The notes: generated by a model not told the origin, from the sequence alone. Shown: positions 46,930 through 57,130, counted from the first letter of the stretch. The stretch: DNA of 64,000 bases from Pseudomonas sp. F(2018) (GCF_005508865.1 NZ_SCOM01000001.1:186001-250000); one strand, 5' to 3'. Made by a program: numbers and translations.

Positions 46930-48462
46930 ATGCCGTACCCCGAGAGCGTTCTACTGGGCGATGCGCCACTGACCTGGCGCCAGGTCGTGGCGGTGGCGCG
47001 GCACGGCGCACCGCTGGCGCTGAGCCCCGCGGCCTGGGCGCGCATCGATAATGCGCGCGCCATCGTCGAGCGCATCGTCGCTCGCGGCGAGCGTGCCTAT
47101 GGCATCAGCACCGGCCTCGGCGCATTGAGCGAGGTGGTGCTGAGCGCCGAGCAGTTCGCCACGTTGTCGCGCAACACCCTGCTCAGCCACGCCTGTGGCG
47201 TCGGGCCGGTGCTGGCCGATGAGCAGACCCGCGCCATCATCTGCTGCGCCATTGCCAATTACAGTCATGGCAAGTCCGGCCTGCAGCGCCAGGTGGTCGA
47301 AGCCCTGCTGGCCTTGCTGGCGCGTGGCATCACCCCGCGGGTGCCGTCCCAGGGCTCGGTAGGCTATCTGACCCATATGGCCCATGTCGGCATCGCCCTG
47401 CTGGGTGTCGGCGAGGTCAGCTATCGCGGCCGGGTGGTGCCCGCCCGCGAGGCGCTGGCCGCCGAAGGCCTGCGGCCGATCGAGCTGGGCGCCAAGGACG
47501 GTCTGTGCCTGGTCAACGGCCTGCCCTGCATGACCGGGCTCGCCTGCCTGGCCCTGGCCGACGCCGAGCGCCTGCTGCGCTGGGCCGATGTGATCGGCGC
47601 CATGAGTTTCGAGGCCCTGCGCGGACAGATCGCGGCTTTCGATCCCGAGATCATCGCGCTCAAGCCGCACCCCGGCATGCAGGCGGTGGGCGCCAATCTG
47701 CTCGCCCTGCTGGCGGGCAGCGAGGTGATTGCCGCCAGCCGGGGCATCCGCACCCAGGATGCCCTGAGCATCCGCTCCATTCCGCAGGTGCATGGCGCGT
47801 GCCGCGATCAATGGACGCACGCGGCGAGCCAGGTCGACCGGGAGCTCAACGCGGCCAATGACAACCCGTTGCTGCTGGGCACGCCGGACAGCTATCGAGT
47901 GGTTTCCCAGGCCAACCCGCATGGCGAGTCCGTGGCTATGGCCGCCGACCTGCTGGCGATAGCGGTGGCCGAGTTGGGCGGCATCGCCGAACGGCGGGTG
48001 GATCGCCTGGTCAATCCGCTGGTCAGCGGTCTTCCTGCGTTCCTGGTCAGCCGCCCCGGCGTCAACTCGGGCATGATGATCGCCCAGTACGTGGCGGCGG
48101 CCCTGGTCGCCGAGAACCGTCAGTTGGCGCAGCCGGCGGTGGTCGACAACTTCGTCACCTCCGGCCTGCAGGAAGACCATCTGAGCCTCGGCACCAGCGC
48201 CGCGCTCAAGCTGGACAAGGCGCTGGAGAACTGCACGCGCATTCTTGCCATCGAATACCTGCTGGCCGCCCAGGCCTTCGAGTTTCACCGCGAGCAGGCG
48301 TTCGGTGCGGGCACCGGTGCCGCCTGGCGGCTGCTGCGCGAACGCGTTCCGGCCTACGAAGAGGATCGCTGGCTGGCGCCGGACATTGCCAGCAGCGTGG
48401 CGCTGCTCGACGATGCTGCCAGTCTGGATGTCATCCTGAGCGCGATTGGCGGCATGCAATGA
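46930..48462 (+). CDS. HutH paralogue lacking the MIO triad
   Basis: A 510-residue member of the aromatic amino-acid lyase family, following hutV closely. The catalytic Tyr57 (AYGISTGLG) and LQEDHLS are conserved, but where histidase has [15 protein letters not shown] this protein reads GSVGYLTHMAHVG: aligned against the upstream HutH it lacks exactly Ala-Ser-Gly, so no MIO cofactor can form. The active-site Tyr of DPYSLR is also changed (DALSIR). The frame is otherwise intact and well preserved over its full length, so it is unlikely to be a fresh pseudogene. The start is the ATG at 46930, 7 bases after AGGAG; upstream in-frame ATGs are less well placed. Function unknown; ordinary histidase activity is not expected. 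Confidence 0.9.
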   Translation: MPYPESVLLGDAPLTWRQVVAVARHGAPLALSPAAWARIDNARAIVERIVARGERAYGISTGLGALSEVVLSAEQFATLSRNTLLSHACGVGPVLADEQTRAIICCAIANYSHGKSGLQRQVVEALLALLARGITPRVPSQGSVGYLTHMAHVGIALLGVGEVSYRGRVVPAREALAAEGLRPIELGAKDGLCLVNGLPCMTGLACLALADAERLLRWADVIGAMSFEALRGQIAAFDPEIIALKPHPGMQAVGANLLALLAGSEVIAASRGIRTQDALSIRSIPQVHGACRDQWTHAASQVDRELNAANDNPLLLGTPDSYRVVSQANPHGESVAMAADLLAIAVAELGGIAERRVDRLVNPLVSGLPAFLVSRPGVNSGMMIAQYVAAALVAENRQLAQPAVVDNFVTSGLQEDHLSLGTSAALKLDKALENCTRILAIEYLLAAQAFEFHREQAFGAGTGAAWRLLRERVPAYEEDRWLAPDIASSVALLDDAASLDVILSAIGGMQ

Positions 48463-48550
48463 GCCCGTTCCGCTCCGTCCTGCTCGACGGGCCGCTGCCG
48501 AGCGACGCGGCGGGCGTTATCATGCAGGCCCCGATCCTCAAGGAGCTGCC

Positions 48551-49261
48551 GTGACCAGCAATACCCCGCGCTACAAGGCAATCGAGGACTTCCTGCTCGA
48601 GCGCATCCGCGGCGGCGCCTATCCGGTCAACCACCAGATTCCCCCGGAAGAACAGCTGGCCCGCGACTTCGACGTCAGCCGCATGACCGCCAACAAGGCG
48701 ATCAACAACCTGGTGCAGCAGGGCTACCTGTTGCGCCAGGCCGGCCTCGGCACCTTCGTCACCGACCGCAAGGCCGAGTCCTCGCTGCACGAGGTGCTCA
48801 ATATCGCCAGCGAGGTGCGCGGCCGCGGCCACGCCTATAGCAACGACGTGCTGCGCTGCGAGGCCATCGAGGCCGACGACGAGGTGGCCCTGCGCCTCGG
48901 CCTGCGCCTGGGCGCCCAGGTGTTCCGCAGCATCCTGGTGCACCGCGAGGACGGCGTGCCGATCCAGCTGGAGGACCGCTTCGTCAATCCGCGCTGGGTG
49001 CCGCACTACCTGGACAGCGACTTCTCCCAGCACACGCCCAACGAGGTGCTGGTGGCCAGCTGCCCGATATCCGATGTCGAGCACGTGGTCGAGGCGGTGC
49101 TGGTGGACGCACAGACCGCCGCTTGGCTGGATATCGACGCCGCCTCGCCGTGCCTGTCGATGATCCGCCGCACCTGGTCCGACGAGCATCTGATCAGCTA
49201 CGCCCGCCTGATTCACCCCGGCGCTCGCTATAAATTGCGCTCGCGCATGAAGCGGCGTTAA
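48551..49261 (+). CDS. hutC: Histidine utilisation repressor HutC
   Basis: A 236-residue GntR/HutC-family repressor that binds urocanate. The winged helix is PRYKAIEDFLLERIRGGAYP followed by PEEQLARDFDVSRMTANKAINNL, and the C-terminal UTRA domain has VHREDGVPIQLEDRFVNPRWVPHYL and HVVEAVLVDAQTAAWLDI. The GTG at 48551 follows AGGAG at 48541-48545. It is the last hut gene and probably acts at the two TGTATATACA operators near 38.6-38.7 kb. Confidence 0.95.
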   Translation: MTSNTPRYKAIEDFLLERIRGGAYPVNHQIPPEEQLARDFDVSRMTANKAINNLVQQGYLLRQAGLGTFVTDRKAESSLHEVLNIASEVRGRGHAYSNDVLRCEAIEADDEVALRLGLRLGAQVFRSILVHREDGVPIQLEDRFVNPRWVPHYLDSDFSQHTPNEVLVASCPISDVEHVVEAVLVDAQTAAWLDIDAASPCLSMIRRTWSDEHLISYARLIHPGARYKLRSRMKRR

Positions 49262-49366
49262 CGCGTTTCGCTGACGCGCTTCGCTTGGCGACCGCCCGTC
49301 GATCCGGTTTCTTATCCCGCGTTCAGTGGTTAGGCTCTGGGGTCTACCGTGCCAACGGACGAGACG

Positions 49367-50602
49367 ATGGATCGACAAGCGAAGCAATTCGAGCTGGCGC
49401 TGGAGCGCCTGTACCGTGAGGAATCGCGCCGGGTGCTGGCCACCCTGATTCGCCTGCTGGGCGACTTCGATCTGGCCGAGGAGGCCCTGCACGAGGCCTT
49501 CCGCGCCGCCATGGAACAGTGGCCGGAGCAGGGCGTGCCGGACAATCCGCGGGCCTGGCTGGTATCCGCCGGGCGCTTCAAGGCCATCGACCAGCTGCGC
49601 CGCCAGGCGCGCTTCCAGGCCCTCGACGATGTGGAGGAGCCGGCCGGCGGCGAGGCTTGGGATGGCGAGCATCTGGAAGACGACCGCCTGCGCCTGATCT
49701 TCACCTGCTGCCACCCGGCCCTGGCGCCCGACGCCCAGGTGGCGCTGACCCTGCGCGAGATCTGCGACCTCACCACGGAGGAAATCGCCAGCGCCTTCCT
49801 CGCCACGCCGCCGACCATCGCCCAGCGCATCGTGCGGGCCAAGAACAAGATCCGCGACGCGCGCATCCCTTATGAAGTCCCCGGCCGCAGCGAGCTGCCC
49901 GAGCGCCTGGAGGCGGTGCTGCGGGTGGTCTACCTGGTGTTCAACGAAGGCTATTTCGCCAGCAGCGGCGACGAGCTGACCCGCCAGCACCTGTCCGCCG
50001 AGGCCATCCGCCTCGGTCGCCTGCTCTGTGAGCTGCTGCCCGAGGCCGAAGTGCGCGGCCTGCTGGCGCTGATGCTGCTGCAGGAGTCGCGGCGCGCCGC
50101 CCGCAGCGATGCCGACGGCCTGCCGGTGCTGCTGGAGGAACAGGACCGCAGCCTGTGGGACCGTGAACTGATCGCCGAAGGCGAGGCGCAGATCCAGGCC
50201 GCCTTCGCCTCCGGCGAGATCGGCCCCTACTGCCTGCAGGCCGCCATCGCCGCCGTGCACGCCGAGGCGCCGAGCGTCGAGGCCACCGACTGGGCGCAGA
50301 TCGTCGGCCTGTACGAGGTGCTGCTGGCCGCCAACCCGTCGCCGGTGATCGAGCTCAACCGCGCCGTGGCCCTGGCCATGCGCGACGGCGCCGACGCCGG
50401 GCTGCGCCAGGTGGAGGCCATACTCGAACGTGGCGAGCTGGGCGACTACCACCTGGCCCATGCCGCCCGCGCCGACCTCAACCGCCGCCTGGGCCGCTGG
50501 GACGAGGCGCGCAGTGCCTATCGGCGGGCGCTGCAGCTGAGCCAGCAGGGCATGGACCGGCAGTTTCTCGAGCGCCGCCTGGCCGAGTTGCCGGACGCCT
50601 GA
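49367..50602 (+). CDS. ECF42-type RNA polymerase sigma factor
   Basis: A 411-residue extracytoplasmic-function sigma factor with a long C-terminal extension. Region 2 is LALERLYREESRRVLATLIRLLGDFDLAEEALHEAF and region 4 is LREICDLTTEEIASAFLATPPTIAQRIVRAK. Behind it lies the roughly 230-residue TPR-like extension (VYLVFNEGYFASSGDELTR, LLALMLLQESRRAAR, QAAIAAVHAEAP, ELNRAVALAM) that defines the ECF42 group. These factors have no anti-sigma factor and are controlled through the extension. ECF42 genes usually sit beside DGPF-family genes, as here. The ATG at 49367 is chosen; a GTG at 49349 is possible. Confidence 0.9.
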   Translation: MDRQAKQFELALERLYREESRRVLATLIRLLGDFDLAEEALHEAFRAAMEQWPEQGVPDNPRAWLVSAGRFKAIDQLRRQARFQALDDVEEPAGGEAWDGEHLEDDRLRLIFTCCHPALAPDAQVALTLREICDLTTEEIASAFLATPPTIAQRIVRAKNKIRDARIPYEVPGRSELPERLEAVLRVVYLVFNEGYFASSGDELTRQHLSAEAIRLGRLLCELLPEAEVRGLLALMLLQESRRAARSDADGLPVLLEEQDRSLWDRELIAEGEAQIQAAFASGEIGPYCLQAAIAAVHAEAPSVEATDWAQIVGLYEVLLAANPSPVIELNRAVALAMRDGADAGLRQVEAILERGELGDYHLAHAARADLNRRLGRWDEARSAYRRALQLSQQGMDRQFLERRLAELPDA

Positions 50603-50621
50603 AAAATATTTTGCGCGGCCC

Positions 50622-50649
50622 TGTCGAATCGTCGATGTGCCGCTCGACC
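50622..50649 (+). promoter_or_regulatory. Candidate ECF42 promoter before the DGPF gene
   Basis: TGTCGA at 50622-50627 and CGACC at 50645-50649, 17 bases apart, lie 43 bases before the DGPF start. From memory, ECF42 promoters have a TGTCGA -35 element and a CGAC/CGTC-type -10 element. Assignment is inference. Confidence 0.45.
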
Positions 50650-50691
50650 AGAAGGTGACAGCAGCGATTTCCGCTGCCAGGGAGGAGAGCG

Positions 50692-51042
50692 ATGAAATAC
50701 CTGTGCCTGATCTATAGCGACGAGAACATCCTGCACAACTCGCCGGACAGCCCGCGCGACGGCGAGTGCTTCGACTACTTCCAGAGCGTGCAGCAGAGCG
50801 GCCGCATGCTGGCCGCCGAACCGCTGGAGTCGGTGGCCACCGCCACCACGGTGCGCGTGCGCGGCGGCAAGCTGAGCATCACCGACGGCCCCTTCGCCGA
50901 GACCAAGGAACAGCTGGCCGGCTTCTACCTGATCGAGGCGCGCGACCTCAACGAGGCGCTGCAGATCGCCGGCGGCATTCCCGCCGCGCGGGTCGGCAGC
51001 GTCGAAGTGCGGCCGGTGCGCCAGCTGCAACTCGAGGGCTAA
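50692..51042 (+). CDS. YCII-related DGPF protein, partner of ECF42
   Basis: A 116-residue ferredoxin-like-fold protein of the DGPF/YCII-related group. The motif DGPFAETKEQLAGFYLIEA is intact, and the family opening MKYLCLIYSDE is present. DGPF proteins are the genetic partners and targets of ECF42 sigma factors; their chemistry is unknown. GGGAGGAGAGCG precedes the ATG. Its stop codon touches the left end of the MITE-like repeat. Confidence 0.9.
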   Translation: MKYLCLIYSDENILHNSPDSPRDGECFDYFQSVQQSGRMLAAEPLESVATATTVRVRGGKLSITDGPFAETKEQLAGFYLIEARDLNEALQIAGGIPAARVGSVEVRPVRQLQLEG

Positions 51043-51183
51043 GAGCCTGTTCAAAGGCTCGCGAGCTAGAGGTATGCAAGGCAAAAACAGGGGAAGAAGC
51101 GCAGTTTACGAGTAGTAAATGAGCATTCTGAGACTGTTTTTAACGCAGCAGACCCGACGCGCAGCAGCCTTTCAACAGGTTCT
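51042..51183. mobile_element. MITE-like 142-bp repeat with 18-bp inverted ends
   Basis: The ends AGAGCCTGTTCAAAGGCT (51042-51059) and AGCCTTTCAACAGGTTCT (51166-51183) are inverted repeats with two mismatches. Inside, AAAAACAG (about 51083-51090) faces CTGTTTTT, and TTTACGAGTAGTAAA (51105-51119) is a smaller palindrome, so the whole element folds into one long hairpin. Similar dispersed 140-bp repeats are known to me from other Pseudomonas intergenic regions. It carries no gene of its own and starts at the last base of the DGPF stop codon. Confidence 0.7.
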
Positions 51184-51189
51184 GAAGTC

Positions 51190-51312
51190 GTGTGCCCATT
51201 TTGTCTGGCCGCCCTGGCCCTGGGCGGCGTCAGCGTCGCCGGTGCCGGCGGCATTGGTCTGTGGCTCGGCTGCCGCCGCGCTGCCACGAGGAGGAACAAC
51301 GATGAATCCTGA
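51190..51312 (+). CDS. Possible 40-residue CPFC small membrane protein
   Basis: Translating from the GTG at 51190 gives VCPFCLAALALGGVSVAGAG and then GIGLWLGCRR with a basic tail, a CxxC motif plus one hydrophobic helix, ending at a TGA at 51310-51312 that overlaps the DUF899 start. The reading frame stays open leftward into the MITE-like repeat, so the true N terminus is uncertain: the element may have replaced the original start and ribosome site. Similar CPFC-type small proteins exist elsewhere, but I cannot name a family. Confidence 0.4.
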   Translation: MCPFCLAALALGGVSVAGAGGIGLWLGCRRAATRRNNDES

Positions 51313-52075
51313 CTACCCGCAAGTCGCCAGCCGCGAGGAGTGGCTGGCCGCCCGCCTGCAGCTGCTCGCCCAGGAGAAGGCGCTGACCCACCAGCGCGAT
51401 GCGCTCAACGCCCAGCGCCGCGCCTTGCCGATGGTGGAGATCGAGGCGAACTACCGCTTCACCGGACCGCAAGGCGAGGTCGGCCTGGCCGATCTGTTCG
51501 CCGGGCGCAGCCAGCTGATCGTCTACCACTTCATGTTCCATCGCGACAAAGGCGAAGGCTGCCCCGGTTGCTCCTTCCTGGCCGACAACATCGGCCACCT
51601 GGCCCACCTGCATGCCCGCGACACCAGCCTGGTGCTGGTCTCCAACGCGCCGCTGGCGGAGCTGGAAGCCTTCAAAAGACGCATGGGCTGGAACCTGCCC
51701 TGGTACTCGTCGTTCGGCAGTCGCTTCAACTACGACTTCCACGTGACCATCGACGCCAGCCAGGCGCCGGTCGAGTACAACTATCGGGACGAGGCCGAGC
51801 TCAAACGCATGGGCCAGCTGGACATGATCAAGGGCGAGCTGCCCGGCGCCAGCGTGTTCCTGCGCGACGGCGAGCGGGTGTTCCACACCTATTCCACCTA
51901 TGCCCGCGGCCTGGACATGCTGATGAACGCCTACCACTACCTCGACCTCACGCCGTTCGGCCGTGGCGAGGGCTGGGGCGGCATGGCCAACGTGGATGGC
52001 AAGGGTATGAACTGGACCCGCCTGCACGACCAATACGAAGGCGCGACTGCGGCCCGCCACGACTGCTGCGCCTGA
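51302..52075 (+). CDS. DUF899 thioredoxin-like protein
   Basis: A 257-residue protein of the DUF899 family, with a thioredoxin-like fold. The body has LIVYHFMFHRDKGEGCPGCSFLADNIGHL with a CPGC motif in the thioredoxin-like position, and GWNLPWYSSFGSRFNYDF. GAGGAGG lies 7 bases before the ATG at 51302. Such genes recur beside ECF sigma factors and DGPF genes, which supports an oxidative or stress role, though no substrate is known. Confidence 0.85.
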   Translation: MNPDYPQVASREEWLAARLQLLAQEKALTHQRDALNAQRRALPMVEIEANYRFTGPQGEVGLADLFAGRSQLIVYHFMFHRDKGEGCPGCSFLADNIGHLAHLHARDTSLVLVSNAPLAELEAFKRRMGWNLPWYSSFGSRFNYDFHVTIDASQAPVEYNYRDEAELKRMGQLDMIKGELPGASVFLRDGERVFHTYSTYARGLDMLMNAYHYLDLTPFGRGEGWGGMANVDGKGMNWTRLHDQYEGATAARHDCCA

Positions 52076-52091
52076 GCGCGAGGAGAGATTC

Positions 52092-52520
52092 ATGAGCACC
52101 GTAAACAGCGAACTGAAGGCCCTCACCACCAGCTGGGAAGCGGCCAACAAGGCCCGCGACGTCGATGCCATCCTTGGCCACTACGCCGAGGATCTGGTGG
52201 CATTCGATGCCATCCTGCAACTGCAGTTCAAGGGCCGCGAGGTGTACAAGGCGCACTGGAAGAACTGCCTGGAGATGTGTCAGGGGCCGATGACCTTCGA
52301 GGTGCACCAGCTGCAGCAGTGGGGCGAGGGCGATGTCGGCTTCGGTCACTTCCTCTGCCACTGCGGCGGCACCGACAACGAGGGCAACACGCACAACTGC
52401 TGGATGCGCGTGACCCAGGGTTACCGGCGCATCGGCGGGCAGTGGCGCATCGTGCATGACCACTTCTCGGCGCCCTTCGACCCGGAGAGCGGCCAGGCGC
52501 TGTTCGAACTGCAGCCGTGA
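52092..52520 (+). CDS. SnoaL-like/NTF2-fold protein
   Basis: A 142-residue protein of the NTF2-like (DUF4440/SnoaL) fold: ELKALTTSWEAANKARDVDAILGHYAEDLVAFD at the N terminus and MRVTQGYRRIGGQWRIVHDHFSAPFD near the end. The fold forms a conical pocket; the ligand is unknown. It follows the DUF899 gene after 16 bases and is followed by a hairpin repeat and the SRPBCC gene. Confidence 0.85.
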   Translation: MSTVNSELKALTTSWEAANKARDVDAILGHYAEDLVAFDAILQLQFKGREVYKAHWKNCLEMCQGPMTFEVHQLQQWGEGDVGFGHFLCHCGGTDNEGNTHNCWMRVTQGYRRIGGQWRIVHDHFSAPFDPESGQALFELQP

Positions 52521-52555
52521 TGAGCGGCCTTGGCCGTGCATGAGGCTGCGCAGCG

Positions 52556-52616
52556 GTAGCCCGGATGCAATCCGGGAATTGCCGCGCATGACTTCCCCGG
52601 ATTGCATCCGGGCTAC
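52556..52616. repeat. 21-bp inverted repeat (GTAGCCCGGAT family)
   Basis: The segments 52556-52576 and 52596-52616 are perfect inverted repeats, each starting or ending with GTAGCCCGGATGCAATCC, separated by 19 bases. This palindrome family is very common between genes in Pseudomonas and some other genera. It may lower expression of the SRPBCC gene downstream. Confidence 0.85.
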
Positions 52617-52641
52617 AGGCTGTACCGAGGAGATAACCCCA

Positions 52642-53184
52642 ATGCAAGGAAAGAAGAGCATGAGCATTCTGATCGTCGTCGTACTGCTGGTCGCCGGCCT
52701 GGCGGTGTTCGTCGCCAGCCGCCCGGACCAGTTCCGCGTCGAGCGCAGCGCGCTGATCCAGGCACCGCCTGCCGCGCTGCAGGCGCAGATCGAGGACTTC
52801 CATCAGTGGCCGCACTGGTCGCCCTGGGCCAGGCGCGACCCGGCCATGAAAGTGGACTACGAGGGCGCCGAACGCGGCGTCGGCGCCACCCAGCGCTGGG
52901 TCGGCAACAAGGAAGTGGGCAAGGGCAGCGCGACCATCCTCGAGAGCGAGCCGGGCCAGCGCGTGCTGATCCAGCTGGAGTTCCTCGAGCCCTTCCGCGC
53001 CAGCAACCTGGCCGAGTTCCGCTTCCAGCCCGAGGGCAGCGGCACCCGCGTGAGCTGGAGCATGACCGGCCACAACGGCTTCATCGGCAAGGCCATGGGC
53101 CTGGTGTTCAACATGGACAAGATGGTCGGTGGCGACTTCGAGCAGGGCCTGCAGCAGCTGCGCATGCGCGTGGAGGAGAGCTGA
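52642..53184 (+). CDS. SRPBCC (START-like) family protein
   Basis: A 180-residue protein with one N-terminal helix ([19 protein letters not shown]) and an SRPBCC/Bet v 1-like ligand-binding fold ([59 protein letters not shown]). The helix should anchor it in the inner membrane. GAGGAG lies before the ATG at 52642. It belongs to the set of small domains typical of ECF42/DGPF clusters. Confidence 0.87.
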   Translation: MQGKKSMSILIVVVLLVAGLAVFVASRPDQFRVERSALIQAPPAALQAQIEDFHQWPHWSPWARRDPAMKVDYEGAERGVGATQRWVGNKEVGKGSATILESEPGQRVLIQLEFLEPFRASNLAEFRFQPEGSGTRVSWSMTGHNGFIGKAMGLVFNMDKMVGGDFEQGLQQLRMRVEES

Positions 53185-53234
53185 GCGGAGTACAATCGCG
53201 CCTTTGCTTTCCGCTGCCTGGCTAAGGAGTAACC

Positions 53235-54163
<929 letters not shown>

Positions 54164-54167
<4 letters not shown>

Positions 54168-54925
54168 ACCTGCAAGCCATCAAGTCTATCTACCTGTTCG
54201 AGCTGCACCGCACCTGGCGCACCCTGCTGCAGAGCATCGCCACCCCGGTGATCACCACCTCGCTGTACTTCGTGGTGTTCGGTTCGGCCATCGGTTCGAG
54301 CATGACCGAGGTGCACGGGGTCAGCTATGGCGCCTTCATCGTGCCGGGCCTGATCATGCTGGCGCTGCTCACTGAGAGCATCGGCAACGCCTCGTTCGGC
54401 ATCTACATGCCGAAGTACTCGGGGACCATCTACGAGCTGCTGTCGGCGCCGGTGTCGTTCTTCGAGATCCTGGTCGGCTATGTCGGCGCGGCCGCCACCA
54501 AGTCGGTAATCCTCGGCCTGATCATCTTCGCCACCTCGTCGCTGTTCGTCGATTTCGAGGTGGCCCATCCGTTCTGGGCCCTGGCCTTCCTGCTGCTGAC
54601 GGCGATCACCTTCTGCCTGTTCGGCTTCATCATCGGCGTGTGGGCCGATGGCTGGGAGAAGCTGCAGGTGGTGCCGGCGCTGATCGTCACACCGCTGGCC
54701 TTCCTCGGTGGCAGCTTCTACTCGATCAGCATGCTGCCGGAGCTGTGGCAGAAGCTGACCCTGTTCAACCCGGTGGTGTACCTGATCAGCGCGTTCCGCT
54801 GGGCCTTCTTCGGCGTGGCCGATGTGAATCTCGGCCTGAGCATCGGCATGATCCTCGGCTTCCTGCTGGCCTGCGTGCTGGTGGTCAGCTGGATCTTCAA
54901 GACCGGTTACCGGCTGCGCCACTGA
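54164..54925 (+). CDS. ABC-2 type exporter, permease
   Basis: A 253-residue ABC-2 permease of the YadH type with six helices. The family marks [26 protein letters not shown] and [32 protein letters not shown] are present. Coupled with the ATPase gene by a 4-base overlap and followed by a strong terminator, so the pair is a two-gene operon. Confidence 0.92.
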
Positions 54926-54943
54926 GGGGTAGATGCAAAGAAG

Positions 54944-54968
54944 AACGGAGGCTGCGGCCTCCGTTTTT
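54944..54968 (+). terminator. Rho-independent terminator after the ABC-2 exporter
   Basis: AACGGAGGC and GCCTCCGTT form a GC-rich stem around a 3-4 base loop and are followed by a run of five T residues, 18 bases after the permease stop codon. Confidence 0.88.
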
Positions 54969-55110
54969 CATGGTGGGGAAGGGCTACCGGGGCGCGCCGC
55001 GAGGGGCTATTACGCAAAAGCGCGGGTGATTACCTAGTATGAAATCAGCCGCCGCTCGCGGCGCGCTATGCCTGCGCCAGCTCCCCCCGATAACAAGAGA
55101 CACTCCCGCC

Positions 55111-57078
55111 ATGAGCATCAAGAGCAAACTGCTGACCAGCTTTCTGGTGGCGACCCTGGTCCCCGTGCTGATCGTCGCGCTGCTGACCATCCGCAACGTC
55201 ACGCAGCAGGCCAGGACCCACTTCCACGACGCCAGCAGCCTGGATGTGCGGCTGGTGGACAACACCTTCGTCACCTTCTTCGACTCGGTCGGCCACACCG
55301 TCTCGGCGCTGGCCGACTACCCCGCGCTGCGCGACACCGCCGGCGGTGAGCTGAGCAACTACTTCGGCGAGAAGCGCAAACCCAGCGAGGTTGCCACCGC
55401 CAATGGCGGCCGCGAGAAGCAGGTGTTCGATTACTTCTCCAGCATCGGCAACAACAACCCGACCTTCGGCTACGTCTACATGAGCGATACCAATGGCGCC
55501 TATGTGGAGTGGCCGGGTACCGGCGAATACGGCGACTGGGACCCGCGTAAGCGGCCCTGGTACGACATCGGCAAGAACGCCAACTTCACCCTGGCGCGCC
55601 GCGACGGTTACTACTGGGAGCCGGACGACGCGGTGTACGTCTCGGTGCTCAAGGGCTTCAAGGACCAGGCCGGCGCCTTCGCCGGGGTGGTGGCGGTGGA
55701 CGTGTCGCTCAAGGCACTGACCGACATGACGCAGAAGATCCGTTTCGGCGAGACCGGCTTCTTCATGCTGGTGGAGAGCAGCGGCACCGTGCTGGTCGAC
55801 GGCCAGCAGCCGGAGCACAACTTCAAGAAGCTCAGCGAGCTCAAGGGCGACTACTTCGCCACCATCGCCCAGACCGACAACGGCCTGATCGAGGTTAGCA
55901 TCGATGGCGTCGACTACATGGCCAACGTCTACACCTCGCCGGAGCTGGGCTGGAAGTTCATCGGCTTCATGCAGAGCGACGAGATCTTCGCCAACGCCCA
56001 GCAGCTGGCCTGGCAGACCCTGGTGGTCTCCGCCGTGCTGGTGCTGCTGTTCGGCCTCGCCGGGGTGATCATCGCCAACCGCATCGTCACCCCGATCAAC
56101 CTGGTCAAGGAGGGCCTGCGCACCATCGCCCAGGGCGAGGGCGACCTGACCCGCCGCCTGGACCTGCTGAGCCAGGACGAAACCGGCGAGCTGGCCAACT
56201 GGTTCAACCAGTTCATCGAGTCGACCCAGGCGATGATCAAGGTGATCAAGGACAACGCCATCAGCATGCACGGCGTGTCCAGCCAGACCAACGAACGCAC
56301 CACGGCCATGTCCGCCAGCTTGCAGCATCAGTTGAGCGCGGTGGAGCAGATCGTCACGGCGGTGACCGAGATGTCCTCCGCCGCCAACGAGGTGGCGCAG
56401 ACCTGCGTGCGCACGGCCGACGCCTCCAAGCAGGGCCTGGACGCGACCAGCAACGGCAAGGAGGTGATCGCCCGCAGCACCGCGGGGGTCAACAAGCTGG
56501 GCGCCAGCATCCTCGAGTCGAGCAAGGTGATCCAGGAGCTGGAGCGCGAGACGGTGAGCATCAACAACATCCTCTCGACCATCCAGCAGATCGCCGAGCA
56601 GACCAACCTGCTGGCCCTCAACGCGGCCATCGAAGCGGCGCGAGCCGGCGAGCAGGGCCGCGGCTTCGCGGTGGTGGCGGACGAGGTGCGCAACCTGGCC
56701 AAGCGCACCCAGGACTCCACCGGCGAGATCAACAAGATCCTCAACCTGCTGGTCAGCCGCATCAGCGAGGTGACGACGACCATGGACCACAGCCTGAGCG
56801 AGTCCGGCAAGGCGATCGAGCTGGCCAGCGAGGTGATGGGCGCCTTCGAGAGCATCGAGGGCGCCATGCAGATGATCCGCGACATGACCATGCAGATCGC
56901 CACGGCCACCGAGGAGCAGCATCTGGTGACCGAGGACATCAACCAGAACATCGTCGCCATCAACGACTCGGTGAGCCAGGTCTCCAGCCAGGCCATGGAG
57001 GTGGAGCAGTACTCCCACGAGCAGCGCGAGCTGAGCAGTGCGCTCAAGCAGCTGGTGGGGCGCTTCCGGACCGAGTGA
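55111..57078 (+). CDS. Methyl-accepting chemotaxis protein with dCache sensor
   Basis: A 655-residue chemoreceptor. Helix 1 ([21 protein letters not shown]) leads into a double-Cache periplasmic sensor with [17 protein letters not shown] and the DPRKRPWY motif typical of dCache_1 ligand pockets that often bind amino acids or amines. Helix 2 ([19 protein letters not shown]), HAMP and the conserved hairpin tip [20 protein letters not shown] follow. There is no CheR-binding pentapeptide. The ATG at 55111 is used. It converges on sdaA. Confidence 0.93.
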   Translation: MSIKSKLLTSFLVATLVPVLIVALLTIRNVTQQARTHFHDASSLDVRLVDNTFVTFFDSVGHTVSALADYPALRDTAGGELSNYFGEKRKPSEVATANGGREKQVFDYFSSIGNNNPTFGYVYMSDTNGAYVEWPGTGEYGDWDPRKRPWYDIGKNANFTLARRDGYYWEPDDAVYVSVLKGFKDQAGAFAGVVAVDVSLKALTDMTQKIRFGETGFFMLVESSGTVLVDGQQPEHNFKKLSELKGDYFATIAQTDNGLIEVSIDGVDYMANVYTSPELGWKFIGFMQSDEIFANAQQLAWQTLVVSAVLVLLFGLAGVIIANRIVTPINLVKEGLRTIAQGEGDLTRRLDLLSQDETGELANWFNQFIESTQAMIKVIKDNAISMHGVSSQTNERTTAMSASLQHQLSAVEQIVTAVTEMSSAANEVAQTCVRTADASKQGLDATSNGKEVIARSTAGVNKLGASILESSKVIQELERETVSINNILSTIQQIAEQTNLLALNAAIEAARAGEQGRGFAVVADEVRNLAKRTQDSTGEINKILNLLVSRISEVTTTMDHSLSESGKAIELASEVMGAFESIEGAMQMIRDMTMQIATATEEQHLVTEDINQNIVAINDSVSQVSSQAMEVEQYSHEQRELSSALKQLVGRFRTE

Positions 57079-57130
57079 GGCGCGCCTTTACGAGCCTGCA
57101 TCGCTCGGCGCAGGCGTTACGGGCAGCGCC

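Noticed and set aside
46930..48462. Second hutH gene as a simple duplicate histidase
   Set aside because: The MIO triad is missing and an active-site Tyr is replaced, so a normal histidase label would be wrong.
51119..51301. 61-residue N-terminal extension of the DUF899 protein
   Set aside because: The extension is encoded inside the MITE-like repeat and has no ribosome site, whereas the ATG at 51302 has GAGGAGG.
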